Part shown: in pieces, positions 1 through 9,659 of the stretch | Layout of the letters: every line of letters begins with the position of its first letter | How positions within the stretch are numbered: the stretch's first letter is position 1 | Assembly: GCF_947179515.1 (NCBI RefSeq) | Contig: NC_067495.1 | Location: 90,792,423-90,856,422, forward strand | DNA length: 64,000 bases | Direction of reading: 5' to 3' | DNA from: Apodemus sylvaticus | Lineage: Eukaryota; Chordata; Mammalia; Rodentia; Muridae | The notes under the pieces: model-generated | What the model saw: only the letters and a program-made list of their open reading frames with translations | What the model was told of the DNA's origin: nothing | Database searches by the model: none | Program-made: the position numbers and the translations under genes

Positions 1-65
1 GTTTGACATCACAAATACACACATCTTACTCATTCAAAACACAGAAGAAAAGAAAGAAAACTTGG

Positions 66-75
66 CTCTACCTGC
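66..75 (-). other. Pcdh19: Splice donor, Pcdh19 exon 1 / intron 1
   Basis: Read on the minus strand the junction is TGCAG|GTAGAG: the exon ends at 72 and the intron begins at 71. Reading on without splicing gives a stop (TAG) at once, which supports the boundary. Codon 716 (Arg) is split after its second base. Positions 1-71 are intron. Confidence 0.9.
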
Positions 76-2218
76 AATTGTAGGTCCGGATCTCTTTGTT
101 GTCACGCTTGCACTTGATTGCCACGAAGATCATAGTGACAAAGAGAATGCCAGCAATGGAGCCCAGAGCAATAATGAAAATCAAGGATAAGTTCACAGAG
201 CCCATGGACTCTTGGGCATCAAGGGCTGGGGACAGGTATATTAGGATGAGGGCAGAGGCAGAAAGAGATGTCTTGCCATGGTCATGGGCCACCACTATAA
301 GCTCATAGGAAGCCTTGGAGTTCTCATTAAAGGTGCGAGTGGTTCTGACTTCTCCATTGACCTGGTCTATTTCGAAGAAACCCCGGTCACCTTCTGTCAT
401 GTCATAGGTGACTCGGCCATTTTCTCCCTCATCATAATCATCTGCCTTAACTATAGTCACCAAATAGCCTATGCCGGCGTTTCGAGGAATGTAGACCTCA
501 GCAGTGCCATTGATCAGAGGTGGGGCGGTGATGACTGGGGTATTGTCATTGACATCGAGGACAATGACCCTCACAGTGGCGTTGCTTTGCAGTGAGGGCA
601 AGCCGCCATCCTTGGCCACGACCTTGAATTCAAATGCCTTGGTCTGCTCATGGTTAAAGGAACGTAGCGCATAGATGTCACCAGAGTTGGGATTGATAGA
701 GACATAGGTGAAGACTGGCATGTCTCGCACCTGTGATGGCACAATTTGGTAGGAGACACTGCCATTAAGGCCCATGTCAGGGTCGCGGGCAGACACTGAG
801 AGCAGATAGGCGCCAGGAGTGTTGTTCTCCTGCACAATGACTTGATAGTAAGGCTTGGAGAAGTGTGGGTGGTTGTCATTCTCGTCTGTGATTTGCACAG
901 TAAAAGACTTGGCACTTTGCAGCATAGGCACACCACTGTCTCGAGCCTGAATAGTAAGGTTGTACTGGTCGTGTTGCTCTCGATCCAGCCGCCCATCAAC
1001 AAGAATAGTGGAGAAGCTCTCATACTCCTGCAGTCGAAAGGGGACATTACCCAGCAAGCGGCACTGCACACGTCCATTGAGACCAGAGTCGCGATCAGAC
1101 ACCCGAACCAGGGCAATCACGTAGCCCGGGGGGGCGCTCTCGCTCACCTCCACAAGCTCGCTATTGACCGAAAGCAGGTTGATAATTGGCGGGTTGTCAT
1201 TAGTGTCTAGCACGCTGACAGTGACTTTGCAGTGTGCAGGGATAGAATTGGGCCCTAGGTCTTTGGCTTGCACATCCAGTTCGTACACGTGGCCCTCTTC
1301 ATAGTCGAGCGCACCGGTGACAGTGACCAGGCCGCTGTGTGGGTCAATTTGGAAGAGTTCACGCGTGCGGTCATTGACATATCCGTAGAAGGAGTAGACC
1401 ACTTGGCCGTTGGTGCCCTCATCTGGATCGCTGGCATTGAGGCGGATGACTGGTGTATTGGGAGGTGAGTTTTCGGGCACACTCACTGAGTAGGTGGACT
1501 CGCCAAACACTGGGTTGTTGTCATTCGAGTCGGTCACCTTGATGTTGAGGCCAACTGTGCCCATGTGTGGTGGGTCACCTCCGTCGAGCGCCGTAATACG
1601 AAAGCTGTAATGTGACTGTGTCTCACGGTCCAGGCTCTTCTCCACCACTAGTTCAGCAAAGCGCGAACCGTCACCCCGCGTCTTTATTTCCAGGCCAAAC
1701 AGCTCGTTGGGCGTGAGTTCGTAGGTCTGCACACCAAAGCTGCCTGAGTCCGGGTCATATGCACTGTCCAGTGGGATGCGCGTACCTGGGCTGGCTGCCT
1801 CGGAGATCTCTAGTTCAATCTGTGCGGCCGGAAAACTGGGAGCATTGTCATTCAGGTCTTTGATCTCTACCTTAATCACACAGATCTCCATTGAGCTGGA
1901 CATGACCTCTAGGGAGATGATACACTTGGGGCTCTGGCGGCACAGCAGGTCTCGGTCAATCTTCTGCTTAGTGACCAAGAGGCCGGAGCTGGGGTTGATG
2001 TCCACCAGGTGAGGAGCAGAGTTGGACACCACGCGGAAAGCAGAAGCCTGTCGGGGATCCAGCGCGAAGCCTGCCTCCCGCGCGTCCTTGGCCACATTAG
2101 CGATCACTGTCCCGGCGCGCTGCTCCTCTTCGACTGAGTATTTGAGATTAATCAGGGCGGCCGCCTGCGTCCATAGTACAGCCAGCAGCAATAGCACCGG
2201 CAGCAGGAGAGACTCCAT
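72..2218 (-). CDS. Pcdh19: Protocadherin-19, exon 1 coding part (partial)
   Basis: Delta-2 protocadherin, a calcium-dependent cell-adhesion protein of the neuronal plasma membrane that also works with N-cadherin (family knowledge). The exon gives 715 full codons plus two bases. Residues 1-21 are a leucine-rich signal peptide. Six cadherin repeats follow, with linker motifs DLNDNAP (121), DSNDNNP (230), DTNDNPP (338), DENDNHP (445) and DVNDNTP (555); EC6 runs to about residue 665. The transmembrane helix is about 675-701, followed by basic KCKRDNKE. An RGD is at 181-183. The ATG at 2218-2216 sits in a strong context (GCAGCCATGG) and begins the signal peptide. The frame stays open upstream to 2821 but holds no other ATG. 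The exon ends at a GT donor within the Arg codon after TYNC; the tail exons lie left of the window. No internal stop or frameshift is seen. The sequence matches my memory of mammalian PCDH19 almost throughout. Confidence 0.97.
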
Positions 2219-3084
2219 GGCTGCGCGGGGCTCTGCCTGGCCTCGCCTCTCCACACCCCTCCGAGACCGACGCCGCCGGCGCTCCAGCTTCCCGCCGGCT
2301 CGGGCCGCCTGTTGCGCGCGCCCCGTGGCCCCGGAGGCCGCGGGAGGAGTCCCGCCCAGGGCTGCCCGGCGGCGCGCGGGATGAACCCGCGCAGGCTCCA
2401 ATGCTGAGGTTGCAGTGGTCTCAGCAGGAACTGTCTGGGGGCCCGGGGGCTCCAGGGTGCCCAGGGAGCGCCTCGCAGCCCCGAGCCCCCTCCCTCCAGC
2501 CCGGCTACTCAGTTTTCCCCTTTCAAAGTTAGCCAGGCGGGACTGGCTGCACCGGCGCAGGGTTGCGGTTCGAGCAGCGCTCGCGCGCCTCAGACGGCCA
2601 CAAGCCGCAGAGTCGGTAGTGTACTTGGGGCGCGGACGTGGAAGGCTTTCGGGGCGCAGCCTCTCAGGCACTGCCCGACCCGCCGCAGCGCACAGGCACT
2701 GGGGCAGGCGAGCGCGCAGTCTGTGCACCTGGCATGCGCAAGGACCTCCCCCCAGCGCACCCAGCTCACTGCGGAGGGAGCTGCTGCCTGGAGCGCACCC
2801 TCCGGGATGGGGGGGTGTCACTCTGGCCTCTTTGAGGCCTGTTGGAGAGAAAGGGGGGATCGCAGGCAGAAGTCTGAGTTGCTGGCGAGATCCGTGGGCT
2901 CCCGGGGATTTGGCAGAGCTGGAGGGCTGTCCCGGGGCGGGCAGAGGAAGGGGGAGGGGAGAGATGCGAGAGCGCTCTCTCGGGCGCTGAGGTTGGTGTC
3001 CGAGGGCGTGTGGGGGGGGGGGGGTGCCTAGGATCCGAGGTGGCGCCGGGTTCCTCCCACAGAGCAGTTTTGGGTTTGCGGGCG

Positions 3085-3090
3085 TTTATA
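3085..3090 (-). promoter_or_regulatory. Pcdh19: TATA-like motif inside the CpG island
   Basis: Minus-strand TATAAA at 3090-3085, with a palindromic TTTATAAA at 3137-3144. Either could position a start site about 30 bases downstream (about 3055 or 3110) and give a shorter leader. They may be chance AT motifs within the 5' UTR. Confidence 0.3.
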
Positions 3091-3349
3091 TCTAGGAAAT
3101 CAAAGTTACCAACGCAGCCCAGGCCTCCACCTTAAGTTTATAAAAATGGGAAGATAGCAATTTGTCCAAGAAAATCAAAGTCCTGCTCTTTCCAATTGCC
3201 CCAGGGAAGGGGGAGGGGACACAGGGAATGGGAAGGTGAAGAAAGGAAGCTACTACAGTACCGGCCAGGAGAGGCGGGGCTGCAGTCGCGGGTACACCGG
3301 GCTTCTTCGCCTTCCTGGGTTTGGGCTGGGGTGTAGCTTCAAGGACCGC

Positions 3350-3414
3350 AGCAGCCGCCGCCGCCGTCGCTGCCGCCGCCGCCGCCGCCGCCGCCGCTGG
3401 TGCTGCCGCCGCTG
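3350..3414. repeat. GCC/GGC trinucleotide tract in Pcdh19 leader
   Basis: An imperfect GCC-type tract with eight uninterrupted GCC units at 3372-3395, flanked by interrupted units (GTC, GCT, GGT). In the Pcdh19 transcript sense it reads GGC/CGG. Whether it is transcribed depends on which start site is used. Confidence 0.85.
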
Positions 3415-3997
3415 CCAAAGAAAGCCCTCCTTAGTTCAGCCGCATGTCGCTGGGGTCCGCCTGGGCAGCTGCCAGGGTCGAGGGTTTCTGTCGGCTCCAA
3501 AGTTTACTTGCCGGAGCGTCTGGATCCCATCCTCCAGGAAAAGCGCTATCCGCCCTGCTTAGGGCTTCCTCCCTCCCCGGCGCTCGCGCGCTAGGGAGGT
3601 CTGTCCGTGGATGTTCGAAAAGGAGGAAGAGTGAGTGTGTGGATGGGAAATGCGAGTGTGGAGTATGAGAGAGAAAGAGAGCAGGAAGAAATGGGTTTGG
3701 GGTGGGAGGTTTCGGATCTCAGATGAATTGGCTCAGCTGGAAAGCCAGGGAGGACACTGCTCCGCAGCCCGCGAGGGGCTAGGGAAGTGAGTGTCCGTGC
3801 CCTCCGGGCAAGCCAGGCATGGTGAGCGGTAGCTAGTGCTGCCGTCTGCACCCGCTCGACCGTCTCCCCTCTCTGCCAGCCGCCGCCGCTACTGCTGCTG
3901 TTGCTGCTCCTCCTCCCGATGCCGCAAACTACTGGCCACAGAGTCTGGAGAGAGCTGGAGAGAGCCCGAGCTGCCGAGCCCGGCTACGCCAGGCACT

Positions 3998-4087
3998 AGC
4001 CAATCAGCGCGCAGCCCAGCGGCTCCGGTCTTGGGGCGGGACCAAGGCGAGAGGAGGGGGGTGGGGGAGGTGGAGGGAGGCGGGGCC
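3998..4087 (-). promoter_or_regulatory. Pcdh19: CCAAT box and GC boxes of the Pcdh19 promoter
   Basis: AGCCAATCAG at 3998-4007 is a full NF-Y-type CCAAT motif. GGGGCGGG at 4033-4040 and GGCGGGGCC at 4079-4087 are Sp1-type GC boxes. Both kinds of site work in either orientation. They lie at the upstream edge of the CpG island, so a TATA-less start site around 3900-3970 is plausible. The start site itself is inferred. Confidence 0.6.
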
Positions 4088-4114
4088 AAACGGAAACTTA
4101 CACACCGGCCCAAG

Positions 4115-4640
4115 TGAGTGGAGTACCCTGGCCTGCAGAGCCCCTGCGGGAGTGTTGGGGGGGTGGGAGGTGGATACCTGACTGGCATGGAACAAGCAAA
4201 GTAGGGAAGGGAGAGTGGGCCAGAATTGAGGTGTGCTGCCACTGAAGCTCAGTCTACCTCGAAACTGAGCCCTTCTTGCTTGTCTTGTTTGCAAAGATTA
4301 CAAAAAAGATGAGGGTTTGGTTTTTCTTTTCTTGTTGTTTATCTCCCTCACGTATCTTCATATCTTAAATGCACTATTCTCTGTCTGTCTCTCTCTCTCT
4401 CCCTCCCTCTCTCTCATCTCTATCTCTCCTTTGTCTCACTCTTCAGCATTTCTGTTTCCTCTTATTCTAGGGTAGTGGAAGAAAGAGGAATAAGCGTCCC
4501 TGCTACGGTCATTCATCATGCTCTTGGCCAGTGTATCTTCACTTTTGCCAAGAGTAAGGCCGCCACCCACCCAAACCATTATCCCTATCCTTCCTCATTG
4601 GGAAGATGATACACTCCTGGGGACACCCCAGGACACGCGC
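4115..4640. other. Promoter-distal flank, no gene; CT-rich stretch
   Basis: No gene seen. A pyrimidine-rich CT stretch lies at about 4378-4440. The rest is unremarkable unique-looking sequence. Confidence 0.6.
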
Positions 4641-4642
4641 AT

Positions 4643-4728
<86 letters not shown>
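4643..4728. repeat. Compound (CA)n(GA)n microsatellite
   Basis: A run of CA units passes directly into a run of GA units, about 86 bases together. Probably highly length-variable. Confidence 0.95.
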
Positions 4729-4730
<2 letters not shown>

Positions 4731-4894
4731 GCTGCAGAGCTGCTGGTCCAGTCTGGCTCACTCAGGTCTCTAGTTAATCAAAAGGGATCGGTGGCTTAAG
4801 GACTTAGCCTCAAAGGGCTCTGGCTACATTTTCTCACCCCTCACCCAACCCTTTTGGATAATTTAGCTTCCTATAAATAAACTACGTTTGAGAA

Positions 4895-5125
4895 AAGCCA
4901 GCGGAGCAGAGCGGACGCCACCGCGCCGCGCCTAGAGAGCCCAGATCCGGACAGAAGCTACAGAGTAGGCGCGCCGAGAGATCCCTGGCCGCTGTAAGCC
5001 GGCTATGGCGCGGTGGTCGCTCAGCGTTCCCCGGGGCCTCTTCTGTCTGGGGGCTTCCACTTTTCCTTGGGGGACGGTGGCAGCTGTGGCCTTTGCCAAT
5101 TCTAGGAAGGCAGAGGCCGGCGTGG
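4895..5125. promoter_or_regulatory. Small secondary CpG-rich patch
   Basis: Locally GC-rich and CpG-dense (CCGCGCCGCGCC near 4920, GGCGCGCC near 4967, ATGGCGCGGTGG near 5005), about 0.8 kb beyond the main island and separated from it by AT-richer sequence and a microsatellite. Could be a second promoter, an upstream exon, or an eroded part of one larger island. No transcript evidence is available here. Confidence 0.45.
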
Positions 5126-5175
5126 CCAGGGTTGACATCAAGCTTAATCTGCCCTCTGGACCAAAGGCACCCTAG
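5005..5175 (+). other. 56-codon ORF in the secondary CpG patch, status unknown
   Basis: An ATG with G at -3 and G at +4 opens a 56-codon frame beginning MARWSLSVPRG, ending at TAG 5173-5175. I do not recognise the product. It points away from Pcdh19, as a divergent transcript would. In GC-rich DNA a frame this short may arise by chance, so I do not call it a gene. Confidence 0.15.
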
Positions 5176-5280
5176 AGACAGAAGTGGACTCTTCCCAGCC
5201 CAGATCTAAGGCACTTAGGTTCTTAATTAAGATCGCGAGCAGAAAGAATCCAATGCGCACTCGATGAACATTTCTCCTGG

Positions 5281-5327
5281 TTTTGTTTGTTTGTTTGTTT
5301 GCTTGGTTTTTTTTTGTTTTTGTTTTT
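5281..5327. repeat. (GTTT)n / T-rich simple repeat
   Basis: Repeated GTTT units followed by T-rich sequence. No SINE body is recognisable next to it. Confidence 0.85.
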
Positions 5328-5849
5328 GAGGATGGGGAAGATTGAGGATGGGGAACAGCTTCTGAATTCACAATTCTTGGATAGAGCAAACCTCCTTTCT
5401 GAGTTATTATATTAGTCTCTGTTATTTAGGAGTCTTGGTTGAAGAAACTCATAATTAGCTCAGCGACTCTGGGCTGAACCTGTACTCTCAAAATGAGATT
5501 CGCTTTTGCCCTTCAAAAAAATTAAATAAGGAAATGAAAAACACATTTGGACACATAATGGGTTCCCCACCAGTACCACTAAAACTGCCATCTTCTTGCG
5601 AAGAGCAACCCAGCTGCTTAAAAGAATACATCATCCAAATACTTTGGTGGTGGGAGTACGAAGACAGCCTCCTCCCACCAAAAAAAGGGGGGGATTATTT
5701 TGCTTGCAAGGTTGAGACTGGACCTTCTGAAAGTGTAGCCAAGGCCAAGGAGAAAGTGCCTGATCCGCTTGGCTCAAAGGGGTTGTTTCACATTAGAATG
5801 CAATTCAGCCCAGAACATCACGGAGAAAACCGAGGCGTCTGCAGTGAGA
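5328..5849. other. Intergenic, no gene recognised
   Basis: Unique-looking sequence. The 112-codon plus-strand frame at 5534-5872 has no recognisable domain and no supporting context, and I treat it as chance. Confidence 0.5.
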
Positions 5850-6470
5850 ATCATTTCATTTTGATCATTTAGAGCTGCGGGTAGACTGCTGAAAGGGTGG
5901 CTTCAGGGAGTCGCTCCCGTGGCCCGCCCGGTTTGGTTTTTTATTTTTTTCAGACACTGTTAGAGAAATGGGCAAGTAGTGGAAGAACAGAACATGGCAG
6001 GCAGCGCGGGCGTACCTCGGGATGCTAAAGGAAGGCTTCCATTTGATTTATCATAGTTATTTACCTTTGATGTCAGCGAGTGGGGGCGAAGCGCAGCTTG
6101 GTCTAATTAAAAAGGTCTAAAAAGGCATTTGAAATGGGTTTGCTATCTGATCACGGGATGTGAGTTCCGTGTTTGGCAGCTTTCTAAAATATGGCTGGGA
6201 CTATTTAAACACAACAATTAGCAGCATGCTAAAATGTTTGCATGCTATGCTTAGAAGCTCTTAGCTGTAAACTTTAAGGCGATCTGTTCCCCTTTAAGTT
6301 AAAAAAGGATGATGCTGCTTCCTTGTGGCGAAGGCTGTCAGGAACCCGCTGATCAATAAAAGTAAACTGGCGCCTCCACGGCTTGATTGAGCGGGAGCAA
6401 AGAGTCTGAGAAGTAGTCTCGGCCATTACTAATCCCCCAGGTACTGAGAAATGGAAGAATTACTCAGGTA
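5850..6470. promoter_or_regulatory. Candidate conserved regulatory element 2-2.5 kb upstream of the promoter
   Basis: Repeat-free, with scattered CpGs retained in otherwise AT-rich DNA. It is rich in homeodomain-type cores (CTAATTAAAA near 6103, CAATTAGC near 6217, TGATCAATAA near 6350). No long ORF. The texture resembles proximal enhancers of neural developmental genes. The regulatory call is inference from composition and motif content; conservation is untested. Confidence 0.35.
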
Positions 6471-8030
6471 AAATGATTAACATTGCCGTGGCATCTGAAA
6501 AGATGCACACAACAAGGTAAGAAGACGGCGGACCTCTTACCTTAGGGAGTGCTAATAGAATGTCTATATTCTGCTGTCTTTTAAAAGATAAATAGGAGAA
6601 TTCAATTCATGTAGAATGGCATTACCTTTGTAATTGCAATCGCATTGTAAAGACATGTTCTGTCTTTGCAAAGACAACCCTCTTCCCTAACGCAAAGGCA
6701 CCATTTCTCACTGCTCACATTCCAGGCACCCCTCTTATTCCAAGCAGAGCACCAAAGTACTTTCAGTTACCAAACTGCTTTTACAGAAGGCCAAATGCTG
6801 AGAGAAGCAGGGGGCGTATGTATCTGCTTCCATTCTTTCCCATCACCTCCCCCACCCCCAAGCTCACAGTGACAGTTACAACCCCCTGCACACACAATAG
6901 TTCTTCCATCCCCCAGTGTATGTCTATAGATAATCCTAACACCCTTTCCTTTCTGACGCCTTTTTCCCCCAAATATGTACCGGAGATTATTGCATTCCAA
7001 CAAAACCACTAACTAAATGAGGGGCCCCAACCCACCTTCATTATCTGGAATTTATTAGCTAGCTGACTAAAAGCGTCTGCATGTAGATAATAAAAACAAA
7101 AAGAAAGTTCTGTTCCTTTTAGTTTCCCTTTACTTCAATCCTGAGGGGAGCCCCGCCCCCTCAGCCTCTTTAGAGACACAAGAGGGCCATCTAGTGACCA
7201 TCTCTAGTATTTTTCCACCTAGCAGGAAATAGGCTCTAGCTGTACAGCCTGCTGCAGCTTTCTAGGCCAAGTCAGTTCCTTAGGCAACAAAGGCCAGAAT
7301 CAAAATTGATAAAAATAAAAAAATGTGGTTTTGTCCTTTGAATTTTATGCACACCACTAAAATAGTCCAGGATGTCAACAAAAGAAACAAAAATGGGGAA
7401 ATCCTTACCTTTAAATCAAGCTGATACACTAGTCTAATTTTTGCCACCCCAACACTCAGAAGGGAAGATTTGACTCAGAAAAGCTTAAATTTATGGTAGG
7501 GACTAAGACACCATTGTATGAGAGACTGTAGACCTAGAAAAATTTAAGGGAGCTTTCTGAGACATGCTTACAAATTTATTTGTTTCAACCCTTCCTAAAA
7601 GAATAACATTCAAGGGATTCCAGCTTCCCTGGCTCTCCACCTCCATACCTATTTATTCTTTTCATCTCTGACATTGCTGCAGAAAACCAGATTCTTCTAG
7701 CTTGAGTTTTGCTGCGTCTCATGAGCATCCCTGTCCCCAAATAATTTGACCAGTGGTCTGGCAACATTCTCTTAGAAAGAAAGGCTTGATTTAAAAACTA
7801 GCTAAAGTCAATCTCACTTTATTTGACTACATATCTTCTTCTGGCTTGAGGTTCAATGTTTAGAATACACAGACTAAAAGAAGGAAAGAGACAGACAGGA
7901 CAGTGTCATCATCTCACTTCAGCTCTACAGTAACCGTGGGAGGGAACACTTCCTTGAAGATGTGCAAGCACAGTTGCACGGCAGCTCAATGAGTCGCCAA
8001 GATGACCTCATTACACAAAACTCAAACACC
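6471..8030. other. Intergenic, no gene recognised
   Basis: Unique-looking sequence without a coding signature. It contains the CTCF-like motif listed at 7182. Confidence 0.5.
7182..7201 (-). promoter_or_regulatory. CTCF-like motif (moderate)
   Basis: CCATCTAGTGACCA, read against the reverse CTCF core CCCCCTGGTGGCCA, agrees at 10 of 14 positions. Weaker than the 49630 site. Motif only. Confidence 0.3.
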
Positions 8031-8034
8031 AAGG

Positions 8035-8150
8035 TCCTTGTGAAGTCAACAAGTGCTGGCTGTGTGCCCAGCATTGTGTTAGGGAGTACGGAGTTTTCTA
8101 AAGATGGACCTTGTCCTTGTGAAGATTAAAATTCAGTTCACTAATTAGTT
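8035..8150 (+). repeat. MIR SINE fragment
   Basis: Resembles the MIR core 'gtgccaggcactgtgctagg' region and the following 'acaaggtccttgccc' part. Old and diverged. Confidence 0.6.
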
Positions 8151-9618
8151 TCTATACACTATAAATATTCCTTGAGAAAGAACAAAACCGGGGTTTGGTA
8201 TGTTGACAGCTTCCTGAAATTCTAATCCCTTTTACCCTAAAGGATGACCCAAGTTGTACTGACTTCCCCTCCTCCACCCTCATTGACCCAGTCAGTTGAG
8301 GTAAAGGCAGCAAGAGGAACAGTCAGAGATGTGGGCCTGTGGAGAAGGAATGAGGTGTGGTTTCCACTATGATGCATGCCTGTTTCTGACTTTTTTTTTT
8401 TTTTTTTTGGAACACCAGGAAAACTAGACAGGGGGGCAGGAGCAACAAAAGATGTTGAGGTCAGTTGTACTTTTTCCTTTCTCTTCCTGCCAAGCCCCAC
8501 CCACCCTTGCCCTGTTACAGAGGAAAACAGTGACAGCGGGAGTTGCAGCACATCAACAAAATACAGAAAATATTCTGAAATGCTAAAACTGCTCACTGTG
8601 GTCCCAATGCCTGCCTGTTCCAAGAAATACAGAAAAGGTCATGGACAGTGGAGAAAAAGTGGCGATTAATCACTCCAAGTCGTCATATTTTGACAATGCC
8701 AACATCCCTGAAGAAGTTCAATCCAACCCTGACTCCAAACCTTATGCCCTCTCTCTTTAGGAATTCTGTTTCCCACAGGACCAACCCCTGCTGCTGCCAG
8801 ACTCATAACTGTCCCTAAATAAACACACATCACGAGGACCATTTAATTAGCAAGGCCTAAATCAGCAGATACATTTCAATAAATGACACTGTTCTCTAAC
8901 ACCTTCTGCACTGCCCTGCAGTGATCACCTGGGAAGTTTTGACAGTGCCATTTGTGCTCTCTCGACATTACAGCCTCTGTCTTTTCATGTGAATTCTCTC
9001 CAAGTGGATCCCAAATGCCAGTTTCCTAGGTGCAACCTCATGCCAAATGTTATTTCCACCACCACCACCACATTTAAAAACAAACAGCTTTCCCTTCAAA
9101 GGCACTGTGATCAAATCCTGCCTGGATTTCCCACTGTTGCCTCTCTCATCCCTAAGAAGGAGGATAGGAGTGACATTCCACAGCTTTCCAGAGAAGGCTT
9201 TTGGCACCTTGAAAATGGGATGTCCCCAAATTAGAGACTTTCAAAAAACAATTGAAAAGGGGACAACCATGTTTACAAAGAGAGATTAAAACTGGGATGC
9301 TTTCTTTGAAGATAAACATGTTTTTATTTTTATTTATCATTTTTCATCATTGTTACCGAGCCATAATGCCATAACACAGTTAGAGAATCCCAGGGACTCA
9401 GTACTTATGTAACTCTCTTAGATTAGAGCTTCTTATGGGAACAGAGCTTTTGATTCTCAACCTAGACTTCTTTACCTTTCAGCCAATTCTGCTTCTTCTA
9501 GGGTGGTTCAAGTATGGACTGAAGCAGAAATTCTAAATAAAGGAATGGTTTTGAGTGCTGAAAGACACCTGGTCAAAACATCAGCTCTACAGAATGTGCC
9601 CTGAAGATTAGCTTTCCA
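8151..9618. other. Intergenic, no gene recognised
   Basis: Contains an 18-base T run at 8391-8408 without an adjoining recognisable SINE. No coding signature. Confidence 0.5.
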
Positions 9619-9620
9619 AA

Positions 9621-9658
<38 letters not shown>
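9619..9658. repeat. (TG)n microsatellite
   Basis: About 17 TG units. Confidence 0.95.

Positions 9659-9659
<1 letters not shown>

Larger units (their letters stand above)
2219..3960 (-). other. Pcdh19: Probable Pcdh19 5' UTR
   Basis: GC-rich sequence directly upstream of the start codon on the transcribed strand. Its outer limit is inferred from the CCAAT and GC boxes near 4000-4087. If the TATA-like motif at 3085 is used instead, the leader would be only about 840 nt. The segment has no in-frame ATG upstream of the initiator and carries a GGC/GCC trinucleotide tract at 3350-3414. An unspliced leader is assumed and cannot be confirmed here. Confidence 0.5.
2150..4110. other. CpG island over Pcdh19 exon 1 start and promoter
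   Basis: Dense CpG and high GC from the signal-peptide codons through about 4110, in sharp contrast to the AT-rich, CpG-poor sequence beyond. This is typical of a developmentally regulated mammalian promoter. It includes a short G run near 3011-3024. Confidence 0.85.

Noticed and set aside
571..1116. 181-codon minus-strand frame inside Pcdh19
   Set aside because: Out-of-frame shadow of the cadherin-repeat coding sequence.
2415..2990. 191-codon plus-strand frame opposite the Pcdh19 leader
   Set aside because: GC-rich antisense frame with Arg/Ala/Pro/Gly bias, no domain, and overlapped by other equally open frames. Composition explains it.
3092..3418. 108-codon minus-strand polyalanine frame taken as a gene
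   Set aside because: It opens at TTG, not ATG, and its first part is only the triplet repeat. Kept as an observation on the leader, not as a coding feature.
4518..4799. Frame through the (CA)n(GA)n microsatellite
   Set aside because: His/Thr and Arg/Glu repeats come from the microsatellite alone.
5534..5872. 112-codon plus-strand frame
   Set aside because: No recognisable domain, no CpG or promoter context of its own, and no codon pattern that convinced me.
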